NCBI RefSeq assembly: GCF_902729425.1
Contig: NZ_CACVCH010000061.1
Location: 1 to 42,518 of the forward strand
From: Magnetospirillum sp. SS-4
Lineage (GTDB): Bacteria > Pseudomonadota > Alphaproteobacteria > Rhodospirillales > Magnetospirillaceae
Reading direction: 5' to 3'
DNA: 42,518 nt
Position numbers and translations under genes: made by a program. The notes below the pieces were generated by a model. It saw only the letters and a program-made list of their open reading frames with translations. It searched no databases and was not told the origin of the DNA. Numbering within the stretch: position 1 is the first letter of the stretch; each line of letters starts with the position of its first letter. Of the stretch, positions 15,741 to 22,490 are shown one piece after another.

Positions 15741-16734
15741 GGCGGGCCTCCTTGATCTCGAAGTGACGGCTGTTCCAGTTCCAGGCATCGGCGACGATAT
15801 CGTCCAAACCGCTGCGGATGGGCGCCCAGCCGAGAACCTTGTGGGCGCGGTCGCTGTTGCTGACCAGGGACGGCGGATCGCCGGGGCGCCGGTCGCGGAC
15901 CAGCACGGGAACCTTCCGCCCGGAGACCTCTTCCACGGCCTTGATCACCTGGCGCACCGAATAGCCCCGCCCGGTTCCCAGATTGAGGGCTGTGGACCAG
16001 CCGCCATGCAGCAGCCTCCCGAGGGCCAGCACATGGGCGCGGGCCAGATCGGCCACATGGATGAAGTCGCGCACGCAGGTTCCGTCCGGAGTGTCATAAT
16101 CCTTGCCGAACAGGGTAAAGGCGCTACGCCTCCCGACCGCCACCTCGATGGCTAGGGGTATCAGGTGGGTCTCGGGCTGGTGGGCCTCTCCCAGCTCCCC
16201 TTCGGGATCGGCGCCGGCGGCATTGAAATAGCGCAGCGCCGTCCAATTCAGACCCTTGGCGTGGGCGAGGTCGGTGATCATCTGTTCGACCATCAGCTTG
16301 CTGCGGCCATAGGGGCTGACCGGGGCCAGGGGATGGGTCTCGTCGGCGGGTGAACGCTCCAGCGTGCCGTAAACGGCGGCGGTACTGGAGAACACCAGGG
16401 GGATAGGGGCGGTGGCCATGATCGCCTCGAGCAGCGCCATGGTTCCCCTCACATTGACATCGTAGAACCGCATGGGCTCGGTGACCGAAAGACCGGCTTC
16501 GATCAATCCCGCGAAATGCAGAATCCCCACCGGATTGTGACGTCGGATAACCTCGATCAGACGATCCCGGTCGCGGATGTCGCCCACCTCCAGAGGTCCC
16601 CAGCGCACCGCCCAATCGTGACCGTTGGACAGATCGTCATAGGCGACGGGAAGCCAGCCGGCTTCGGAAAGCGCCTTGCAGGTGTGGCTGCCGATATAGC
16701 CGGCACCGCCGGTAACCAGAATGGTGGGGAGCAT
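15727..16734 (-). CDS. galE: UDP-glucose 4-epimerase
   Basis: This 335-residue extended short-chain dehydrogenase begins MLPTILVTGGAGYIGSHTC, with the NAD-binding GGAGYIG. It carries SSTAAVYG and the catalytic SPYGRSK (Tyr and Lys), then RYFNAAGADPEGELGE, typical of GalE. It interconverts UDP-glucose and UDP-galactose, supplying precursors for the EPS. The ATG at 16734 is preferred because upstream candidates would overlap the sigma54 promoter. The gene leads the galE/HD-GYP/GH10 operon. Other UDP-sugar epimerisations are possible. Confidence 0.93.
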   Translation of the reverse strand: MLPTILVTGGAGYIGSHTCKALSEAGWLPVAYDDLSNGHDWAVRWGPLEVGDIRDRDRLIEVIRRHNPVGILHFAGLIEAGLSVTEPMRFYDVNVRGTMALLEAIMATAPIPLVFSSTAAVYGTLERSPADETHPLAPVSPYGRSKLMVEQMITDLAHAKGLNWTALRYFNAAGADPEGELGEAHQPETHLIPLAIEVAVGRRSAFTLFGKDYDTPDGTCVRDFIHVADLARAHVLALGRLLHGGWSTALNLGTGRGYSVRQVIKAVEEVSGRKVPVLVRDRRPGDPPSLVSNSDRAHKVLGWAPIRSGLDDIVADAWNWNSRHFEIKEARHALG

Positions 16735-16773
16735 GGCCGAAACCCTCGCGAAAATGTGACTTCCGCTGATGAG

Positions 16774-16789
16774 TGCAAGAGCCGTGCAC
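16774..16789 (-). promoter_or_regulatory. Sigma54 promoter of galE operon (one -24 mismatch)
   Basis: On the minus strand GTGCACGGCTCTTGCA fits TGGCACG-N4-TTGCW except that the first G of GG is T. Spacing is exact and the leader to galE would be about 30 nt. It shares the boxes at 16820-16862 with the divergent promoter. Confidence 0.6.
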
Positions 16790-16819
16790 AAGATTTCAGG
16801 CCGGTTTTCCTCGAATCGC

Positions 16820-16862
16820 TTCGCAAAATGCGAAATCAGGCCGGCCCCATCGCAACGTGCGA
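16820..16862. promoter_or_regulatory. Two activator boxes between divergent sigma54 promoters
   Basis: TTCGCA-AAA-TGCGAA (16820-16834) is a perfect palindrome. TCGCA-ACG-TGCGA (16850-16862) is a second. Their centres are 29 bp apart, close to three helical turns, which would place two activator dimers on the same face of the DNA. Confidence 0.75.
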
Positions 16863-16883
16863 CGGATTACTCCCCTTTTCCCC

Positions 16884-16899
16884 TGGCATCCCTGGTGCA
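16884..16899 (+). promoter_or_regulatory. Sigma54 promoter of partner-switching operon
   Basis: TGGCATCCCTGGTGCA has TGG and GCA with GG and GC exactly ten bases apart. Predicted transcription start is near 16910, about 25 nt before the GTG at 16935. Confidence 0.78.
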
Positions 16900-16934
16900 A
16901 CGGAGTTTTCCGAAATTCGATCCGGAGATGACCC

Positions 16935-18107
16935 GTGAAAGCCCTGATCATCGACGACTCCCCGTCCTCCATCGCCTTGCTCGAGGCCCACCTGTCCCGC
17001 TGGGGTTACCAGGTGGAATCGGCGTCCAGCGGCGAGGATGCCTGGCGCATTCTCTCGGAAGGCGGAATCCGGCTGGTTCTGTGCGATTGGGAAATGCCTG
17101 GAATGGACGGGCCGACCCTGTGCCGGAAAATTCGATCCGCCGATCTTGGCCACTACGTCTACATGATCCTGTTCACCGGCCGCAGCCGCAGCGAGGATCT
17201 GGTGGACGGGCTGTCTGCCGGCGCCGACGACTTCGTGCGCAAGCCTTTGATTCCCGAGGAATTGCGCCTCCGCCTTGGCGCCGGAACCCGAATCCTGGCC
17301 TTGGAAGACAAGCTGGAAAGCCGCAATCTGGCGCTGGAGAAGGCCTTGTCCGATCTGGATGCAGGCTATGCCCGCCTGCGGGCCGATCTGAGCGCGGCGG
17401 CCCGGCTGCAGGCCAGCAACCTTCCCCCCGCCGATTTTCGTCTGGGCGAAGTGCGCTTCACGTCGCTGTACCGGCCGTCGCAATACGTGGCCGGCGACAT
17501 GTTCAACTATGTCAGGCTGAACAGTACCCATACCGCCTTCTACATGATCGACGTGGCCGGACACGGGGTTCAGGCGGCGCTGCATGCCGTGGCTCTGCAC
17601 CAATGGCTGACCCCGGATCATCTGGTGGATGCCGGCTGTGCGCCTCTCGACCCGGCCCAAGTTCTCGTCACCCTTAACCATCATTTCCAGGGGCATGACG
17701 AGGACACGCCTTACTTTACCATGATCTATGGGGTGCTGGAGGAGGCAAGCTTCGAGATCAGCCTCGGCATTGCCGGCCATCCCGCGCCGCTGTTGCTCGA
17801 TGGCCGGGGGGGGCTGCATCCTGTCGGCGGTCCCGGCTATCCCGTCGGCCTGCTGCCCGACGCCACATGGGAAAGCGTCCATCTCTCGTTGCGGCGGGAC
17901 CACGATACGCTGGTCCTTTACACCGATGGCCTCGCCGAGGCGCTGAACTGCCCCGGCGGCGATATCGCCGCCCAAATGGACTCACTGTCCCACGGCGATC
18001 CGGTGGCGCTGCGCCACGGGATCCTCGGCCTGCTCCAGCATCAGGCCGAACAGCACGACGACATATCCCTGGTCATCCTCAGCCATGAGAAGGAGGATAA
18101 ATCATGA
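16935..18107 (+). CDS. Receiver-PP2C (SpoIIE/RsbU-type) phosphatase
   Basis: This 390-residue protein joins an N-terminal receiver domain to a C-terminal PP2C phosphatase. The receiver has the acidic pair D7-D8, the phospho-acceptor D51 (LCDWEMP) and K103 (RKP). A helical linker covers about 115-165. The phosphatase has VAGDMF (about D188), IDVAGHGVQAALHA and DDISLVIL near the end, so the metal ligands look intact. Such enzymes dephosphorylate STAS proteins. GTG is the start, with GGAG upstream; the nearby ATG at 16928 is out of frame. It heads four genes joined by ATGA overlaps and has a sigma54 promoter. Confidence 0.92.
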   Translation: MKALIIDDSPSSIALLEAHLSRWGYQVESASSGEDAWRILSEGGIRLVLCDWEMPGMDGPTLCRKIRSADLGHYVYMILFTGRSRSEDLVDGLSAGADDFVRKPLIPEELRLRLGAGTRILALEDKLESRNLALEKALSDLDAGYARLRADLSAAARLQASNLPPADFRLGEVRFTSLYRPSQYVAGDMFNYVRLNSTHTAFYMIDVAGHGVQAALHAVALHQWLTPDHLVDAGCAPLDPAQVLVTLNHHFQGHDEDTPYFTMIYGVLEEASFEISLGIAGHPAPLLLDGRGGLHPVGGPGYPVGLLPDATWESVHLSLRRDHDTLVLYTDGLAEALNCPGGDIAAQMDSLSHGDPVALRHGILGLLQHQAEQHDDISLVILSHEKEDKS

Positions 18108-18433
18108 CCGGCACAACCATTCCCGTATTCACCATACCATGGCCTCGGCTGGATCTGGCCCGCGTCGCCGCCCTGAAGGACGCCGTGCGCCCTCTGACGG
18201 TCGAGGGCCAAGATGGACTGATCATCGACATGAGCGGGGTCGATTTCCTCGATTCCAGCGGCCTCGGCGCCCTGGTCAGCCTGTCCCGGCAATTGGGCGG
18301 GAGGGGGAGAGTGGCCCTGAGCGGTGTCCGTGAGCCCGTGCTCAGCCTGCTCACCATGTCGCGCATGGATCAGGTCTTCGTTCTGGCATCAAATGTCCAG
18401 GCGGCCCGCAAGGTGCTGGGAGAAAAGTCATGA
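18104..18433 (+). CDS. STAS-domain anti-sigma-factor antagonist, Ser intact
   Basis: This 109-residue single STAS domain carries GVDFLDSSGLGALV, with the serine that partner kinases phosphorylate. It starts inside the stop codon of the phosphatase gene (ATGA) and overlaps the kinase gene the same way. It should cycle between a phosphorylated form, made by the neighbouring HATPase, and a free form, restored by the PP2C. Its output partner is not visible in the window. Confidence 0.9.
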   Translation: MTGTTIPVFTIPWPRLDLARVAALKDAVRPLTVEGQDGLIIDMSGVDFLDSSGLGALVSLSRQLGGRGRVALSGVREPVLSLLTMSRMDQVFVLASNVQAARKVLGEKS

Positions 18434-18858
18434 CCCCGGCGCTGAGTGTCACCATCCCCGGAGACGCGGAAGGCATTTCCGCCATTTGCCGGGATATCAG
18501 GCTGGAGGTCGCCGGAAGGACAGACCCCGACATGGCGGCCCGGGTGGAGCTGGTCCTGGCCGAGGCCCTCAACAACGTTGTGGAGCATGGATACCAGGGG
18601 AGAAGCGAACACCCCATCCAGGTTGAATTGCATCTTGATTCTGCCGGAATTCGTCTGGTGGTGATCGACCATTCCCAACAGTCATTTTCCATTCCCACCC
18701 ACGCATCCATGCCGGATTTCAACCCGGATGATCCCGACACATTCCCCGAGGGCGGCTTCGGACTGGCAATCATTTTGCAATGTACGGATCAGGTAACCAC
18801 CGAGCGACATGGCGATGCCAATCACCTGATCCTCGAATTCAGAAAGACCGAGCCATGA
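18430..18858 (+). CDS. RsbW-like serine kinase (HATPase_c_2)
   Basis: This 142-residue GHKL ATPase has the N-box EALNNVVEHGY and the G-box PEGGFGLAII, typical of RsbW/SpoIIAB-type anti-sigma kinases. These bind a target and are released when they phosphorylate a STAS protein. No sigma factor is encoded near it, so the target may be a STAS protein alone or something outside the window. It overlaps both neighbours by four bases. Confidence 0.9.
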   Translation: MTPALSVTIPGDAEGISAICRDIRLEVAGRTDPDMAARVELVLAEALNNVVEHGYQGRSEHPIQVELHLDSAGIRLVVIDHSQQSFSIPTHASMPDFNPDDPDTFPEGGFGLAIILQCTDQVTTERHGDANHLILEFRKTEP

Positions 18859-19160
18859 CCAGCGCCACCATTCCCATCGGGACCAACAGCCTGGACCGCA
18901 CCAACACCCAAAAGATCTTCACCCACCTTACCCATTCGTTCGACCGGCTGGCGGCCCTGGGACACGCCCCCGAACAGGTGAGGGTGGACCTGGCCGGTCT
19001 GGGCTACATGGATGCCGCCGGCGGCCGCTGCCTCCTGGATTTCTGGGCCTATATCGCCCGGAGCAGCGAAACCGCCCTGTCCCTCAGCAATGTCTCTTCC
19101 GCCACCCGCCCGACCATCGAGCGCTGCAAGCTGGATCATCTGTTCACCCTGAATGGCTGA
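18855..19160 (+). CDS. STAS-like protein lacking the phospho-acceptor serine
   Basis: This 101-residue protein is STAS-like (RVDLAGLGYMDAAGGRCLLDFWAYI). Where active antagonists have DSSGL it reads DAAGG, so it should not be a serine-kinase substrate. It may be a decoy or a constitutive binding partner of the kinase. It is the last gene of the ATGA-coupled operon. The fold assignment rests on the strand-helix pattern and context. Confidence 0.75.
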   Translation: MTSATIPIGTNSLDRTNTQKIFTHLTHSFDRLAALGHAPEQVRVDLAGLGYMDAAGGRCLLDFWAYIARSSETALSLSNVSSATRPTIERCKLDHLFTLNG

Positions 19161-19162
19161 AA

Positions 19163-19176
19163 CGTAGAAATCTACG
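19163..19176. repeat. Perfect short inverted repeat after the partner-switch operon
   Basis: CGTAGA-AA-TCTACG begins two bases after the final stop codon. The loop is too short for a good terminator and no T run follows. A regulatory or decayed terminator role is possible. Confidence 0.3.
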
Positions 19177-19234
19177 CTGCAACAATGAATTCAACGTTCC
19201 GGCAGCGCTGGCGCATCCATGGGAGTCGGGGCGG

Positions 19235-19251
19235 ATCACATTCAATGTGAT
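19235..19251. promoter_or_regulatory. 17-bp palindrome upstream of receiver gene
   Basis: ATCACATT-C-AATGTGAT is perfectly symmetric. It holds TCACA and TGTGA in the opposite orientation to a CRP site, so it is more likely an operator for an unknown regulator. It lies in an AT-rich stretch about 80 bases before the receiver gene. Confidence 0.4.
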
Positions 19252-19291
19252 GATAAAAAATTCACAGCTGGGCAAAAATGTGGTATGGCCT

Positions 19292-19321
19292 CCTTTAGTA
19301 GGTATTGACTTATACTAAAGG
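19292..19321 (+). promoter_or_regulatory. Leader hairpin covering the ribosome binding site
   Basis: CCTTTAGTA (19292-19300) and TACTAAAGG (19313-19321) pair perfectly over nine bases with a 12-base loop. The right arm contains AAAGG, the only plausible ribosome binding site for the GTG at 19328. In RNA the fold would hide it. A DNA operator role is the alternative. Confidence 0.5.
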
Positions 19322-19327
19322 CGCATC

Positions 19328-19750
19328 GTGGCTCGGATAGGGAATGCAATAAGAATCCTACTGGTTGATGACAGCCCCGGGGATTCACGCCTTTTTGCAG
19401 AGGCCGCCCAAGCAGCCGGGTTCCAAGGAACCATACAATACGCCTTTGATGGAGTGACTGCGCTTGAACAACTGGATTCCCATGCGAATGATATTGACAT
19501 AATTGTTTCGGATCTAAACATGCCGCGCATGAATGGATTTGAATTGCTAAGACATATAAAATCAAGGCCAGACACAAGAAAGATACCGGTGGTAATCTTA
19601 TCAACAAGCCATCGACACAGTGACATTATAATGTGCACCGAAGCTGGCGCCGCCATATACCTAACGAAGCCACAGGATATTAAGGAGTACATCGACATAA
19701 CAGATGGAATATTTTCATTTTATAACAATGTTGTATGCGGCGATGTATAG
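19328..19750 (+). CDS. Stand-alone receiver protein of Rcp1/CheY type
   Basis: This 140-residue single receiver domain begins IRILLVDDSPGDSRLF, with the acidic pair and the DSPGD signature of Rcp1-like regulators. The phospho-acceptor lies in VSDLNMPRMNGFELL, then LSTS and LTKPQDIKEY with the conserved Lys. It has no output domain, so it probably relays phosphate or acts by protein contact. Base composition and codon use are clearly more AT-rich than neighbouring genes (ATA, TTA and AGA codons are frequent), suggesting recent transfer. The GTG start follows AAAGG inside the hairpin at 19292-19321. Confidence 0.85.
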   Translation: MARIGNAIRILLVDDSPGDSRLFAEAAQAAGFQGTIQYAFDGVTALEQLDSHANDIDIIVSDLNMPRMNGFELLRHIKSRPDTRKIPVVILSTSHRHSDIIMCTEAGAAIYLTKPQDIKEYIDITDGIFSFYNNVVCGDV

Positions 19751-19814
19751 GCCTGTAGAACATATAAAGTTGTGCCGTTAAAATCTTCCTCCGTCGAATC
19801 TTTGTATGATGTAT

Positions 19815-19840
19815 GGGCATGACGACAAGCCGCCATGCCC
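19815..19840. terminator. Weak terminator-like hairpin between convergent genes
   Basis: GGGCATG (19815-19821) pairs with CATGCCC (19834-19840) across a 12-base loop, between two convergent genes. No clear T run follows on either strand, so activity is uncertain. Confidence 0.3.
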
Positions 19841-19849
19841 ATCCCCCCA

Positions 19850-20797
19850 TTACGAAACAACCTTCGTCGCCCATCCGCTAAGCTTGCGGCAAAAATTATG
19901 CGGAATCCCGTCCTCCTTCGGACTACTCACGCGGCCCAGCAGGAAGGGATCGGCAATCTCGGTAACGATGGCGGTCTCCGCAGCGATCAGACACCCCGGC
20001 GCCACGATGGCCCCACGCACATCGAGACCCGCCCCCACATAGGTTCCGGGCATCACGATGCTGTTCTCGATACGGGTGCCGGGCTCGATCACCGCTCCCT
20101 CGCCAATCACCACACGGCCAATCAGATGGCTGGAGGAGGCGATGCGGGTGAAGGCCCCCACATAGGCACGGCCCCGCAACAGGGACGAAGCCTCCACCCT
20201 TGACCCGCGGCCGGCGATCAGTTCATCGCCATCCTCATCGACAATGGCCCGCCCGTCTATGAGCAGTCCGCCGAAGCGACCGTCCAGAGCGTCCATATTG
20301 GCCTGATGGAAGGCCGAGAAGCCATCCACCAGCCGGCATTCCTCGTTCAGATGGATCTCCGCCATTCCGGAGACACCGGGGCGCCACAGATCGATTCCGC
20401 ACTCCATCCCGTTGGCCACGGCACGCAGCCGTCCCTGGGATGCCTGGACGGCTTGATCCAGGAAGGCTCTCACCAGGGGTGGGCGGGCAATATCGGCCCG
20501 GACCACCAGCAGGGGATGGTCCGACCAGGTTTCATCGTCACGGCCCTCCACGACCCTGATCTCCAGCCCCCAGCGCCGCCCATCGCCCAGACAGCGGGCC
20601 GCGGCAGGGGTGAAGGAACCGGCCACCACCAGAACCTGCTTCAGCCCGGCCTGAGCAAGATCCTCGACGGCATGGACCAGCAGGGGCTTGCCCAGCAGGG
20701 GCAGCATCGCAACGCCGATGCCGTCGTTCAAGGGACTGAGGGAGGGATCGGCCTGATCGGCCAGAATGACTGCGGTGACGTCCATATTGCTCTCCAT
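19850..20797 (-). CDS. Sugar nucleotidyltransferase-like protein with beta-helix domain
   Basis: This protein of about 315 residues combines a nucleotidyltransferase-like N-terminal half (TAVILADQADPSLSPL, then MLPLLGKPLLVHAVEDLAQAG) with a C-terminal left-handed beta-helix of hexapeptide repeats (YVGAFTRIASSSHLIGRVVIGEGAVIEPGTRI in part). In active pyrophosphorylases the first loop reads GGxGTRLxPLT; here that glycine-rich motif is missing, so activity is doubtful. It may be regulatory or act on an unusual substrate. The ATG at 20797 overlaps the upstream stop by one base (TGATG); an ATG at 20785 with GGAG is an alternative start. It follows the initiating transferase gene in one operon. Confidence 0.75.
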   Translation of the reverse strand: MESNMDVTAVILADQADPSLSPLNDGIGVAMLPLLGKPLLVHAVEDLAQAGLKQVLVVAGSFTPAAARCLGDGRRWGLEIRVVEGRDDETWSDHPLLVVRADIARPPLVRAFLDQAVQASQGRLRAVANGMECGIDLWRPGVSGMAEIHLNEECRLVDGFSAFHQANMDALDGRFGGLLIDGRAIVDEDGDELIAGRGSRVEASSLLRGRAYVGAFTRIASSSHLIGRVVIGEGAVIEPGTRIENSIVMPGTYVGAGLDVRGAIVAPGCLIAAETAIVTEIADPFLLGRVSSPKEDGIPHNFCRKLSGWATKVVS

Positions 20798-22281
20798 CAC
20801 ATGGCCCCCCGTCCGGTCAGGACAGCAGGCACGGTCTTCAGAAGGATGACGAGGTCGCGCCACAGCGAGCGGCTTTCCAGATACTCGACGTCGAGGGCAA
20901 CCTGGCGGGGAAAAGGAATGTTCGAACGGCCGGACACCTGCCAGGTGCAGGTGATGCCGGGAACGCCATCCAGGCGGCGGCGGTCGCGCAGGCTGTACAG
21001 CGCGACCTCGCTGGGCAGCGGCGGGCGCGGCCCCACCAGCGACATGTCGCCGGTCACCACGTTCCAAAGCTGCGGCAACTCGTCGATGGAGGCCTTGCGG
21101 ATGAAGCGGCCGACGCGTGTGATGCGCGGATCGTTCTTCATCTTGAACAGCACGCCCCCCTGCATCTCGTTGGCGGCCATCAGGGCCGCCTTGCGGGCTT
21201 CGGCGTCGATGTACATGCTGCGGAACTTCCACATGGTGAACAGCTTGCCGTGGAGACCAACCCGCTTTTGGCGGAACAGCACGGGGCCGGGGGATTCCAG
21301 ACGGATCAGAGCCGCAACCGCCAGGAAGAACGGCATCAGCATCAGCAGCAAGGTTCCCGCAGCGGCGATGTCCAGCCCGCGCTTGGCCGCATGCCAGGCC
21401 CAGATACCGGCCCGCCAGAGGGCGGAACTGACCGCAAAGCGCAGCCGGTGCAGCATCAGGGCGAAGGGGCGGTCATAGCGACTGAGCAGGCGTTCACGCG
21501 CCCGTTCCTCGAAACGCCGGTCAAGGCGCTCCCTCGCCACCCTGGCGATGAACAGGGGATTGCCCAAAACGTAGCGCCGCCACATGCGGGCCGGCTCCTG
21601 GGCCAGACGCCAGCACCATTCCAGCCCGGTCCGGCGCATCCAGAGGGGGGCACGGGGAATACGGCCCGAATAGAAATCGAACAGGCCGCCGACGCCCATT
21701 ACCAGGGCAGCGTCGATCCGCTGGCGGTTGGTGTCGATCCACATCTCCTGGCGGGGCGCTCCCATCCCAACCAGAACGATGTCGGCGCCGCTGCGGTTGA
21801 TGTCGGCGCAAACACTTTCGTCCTGGTCAGGGCCGAAATAGCCGTGGCTGTTGCCGACGACCTTCAGGCCGGGGTAATGCCGGACCAGTTCCTGCGCGGC
21901 ATAGCAGGCCACCGAGGGGGCGCCGCCCAGGAAGTATAGCCGCAACCCATTGGCGGCCGCCCGCTCGCACAGCAAGGGCAGCATGTCGGTCCCGTTGACG
22001 TTGTCGGGCTGTTCCAGGCCCAAGATGCGGCAGGCCAGCCGGATGCCGCTGCCGTCGGCGAAAACGCGGTCCGCGCGGGACAGAACACGCGAATAGCTGC
22101 GGTGCCGGTAGGCCAGATTGAGGCAATGGGCATTGACGAACTGCGCGGTGTGCCGTCCGCCCTGGGTGACCCGGCTCTCGATCCAGTCGAGGGCGCTCTC
22201 CATGCTCTCCCGGTCGATGCGGACGCCCAGTATTTCAAAGCCGGAAGGCTTGGCGGATTCGGAAACGGTATCGCGGGGCAT
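20797..22281 (-). CDS. WecG/TagA-type GT26 fused to WcaJ-type sugar-phosphate transferase
   Basis: This 494-residue fusion has two recognisable enzymes. Residues about 10-250 are a WecG/TagA/CpsF glycosyltransferase (VNAHCLNLAYRHRSY, FADGSGIRLACRILG, VGMGAPRQEMWI, GVGGLFDFYSGRIPRAP). Residues about 290-490 are a polyprenyl-phosphate sugar transferase (RGLDIAAAGTLLL with a membrane segment, MWKFRSM, DELPQLWNVVTGDMSLVGPRP). The C-terminal enzyme would place the first sugar phosphate on undecaprenyl phosphate, and the N-terminal one would add the next sugar. The ATG at 22281 has AGGAGG and lies 26 nt after a sigma54 start site. Confidence 0.92.
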   Translation of the reverse strand: MPRDTVSESAKPSGFEILGVRIDRESMESALDWIESRVTQGGRHTAQFVNAHCLNLAYRHRSYSRVLSRADRVFADGSGIRLACRILGLEQPDNVNGTDMLPLLCERAAANGLRLYFLGGAPSVACYAAQELVRHYPGLKVVGNSHGYFGPDQDESVCADINRSGADIVLVGMGAPRQEMWIDTNRQRIDAALVMGVGGLFDFYSGRIPRAPLWMRRTGLEWCWRLAQEPARMWRRYVLGNPLFIARVARERLDRRFEERARERLLSRYDRPFALMLHRLRFAVSSALWRAGIWAWHAAKRGLDIAAAGTLLLMLMPFFLAVAALIRLESPGPVLFRQKRVGLHGKLFTMWKFRSMYIDAEARKAALMAANEMQGGVLFKMKNDPRITRVGRFIRKASIDELPQLWNVVTGDMSLVGPRPPLPSEVALYSLRDRRRLDGVPGITCTWQVSGRSNIPFPRQVALDVEYLESRSLWRDLVILLKTVPAVLTGRGAM

Positions 22282-22317
22282 GGGGACCTCCTGGGGGAAT
22301 GGACTGCCCCTCCCAGC

Positions 22318-22333
22318 CGCAACCGTCATGCCA
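22318..22333 (-). promoter_or_regulatory. Sigma54 promoter of initiating-transferase operon
   Basis: On the minus strand TGGCATGACGGTTGCG fits the consensus with exact spacing. The predicted start near 22307 gives a leader of about 26 nt. Confidence 0.82.
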
Positions 22334-22362
22334 GCCCGAAACGCCGGAAAAGACGGATGACG

Positions 22363-22389
22363 TCGCAGCCTGCGTCCCATTTTGCAAAA
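22363..22389. promoter_or_regulatory. Degenerate activator boxes between divergent promoters
   Basis: TCGCA-GCC-TGCGT (22363-22375) and, read on the minus strand, TTGCA-AAA-TGGGA (22377-22389) resemble the palindrome box. Each has one weak arm. They lie between the divergent sigma54 promoters. Confidence 0.5.
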
Positions 22390-22436
22390 CCAGACCCTCG
22401 GATTCCCGATTCGCCCAGGATTTTTGGTCCGTTTCC

Positions 22437-22452
22437 TGGCCCGCCCCTTGCT
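22437..22452 (+). promoter_or_regulatory. Sigma54 promoter of flippase/glycosyltransferase operon
   Basis: TGGCCCGCCCCTTGCT has TGGC and TTGCT with exact spacing. Predicted start near 22463, about 28 nt before the ATG at 22491. Confidence 0.8.
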
Positions 22453-22490
22453 CCTTATCCGGCATCGCAATTCCGGACAGGAGCGCCGGC

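Noticed and set aside
18770-18785. TTTTGCAATG similar to half an activator box
   Set aside because: It lies within the HATPase gene, has only one arm and no sigma54 promoter nearby.
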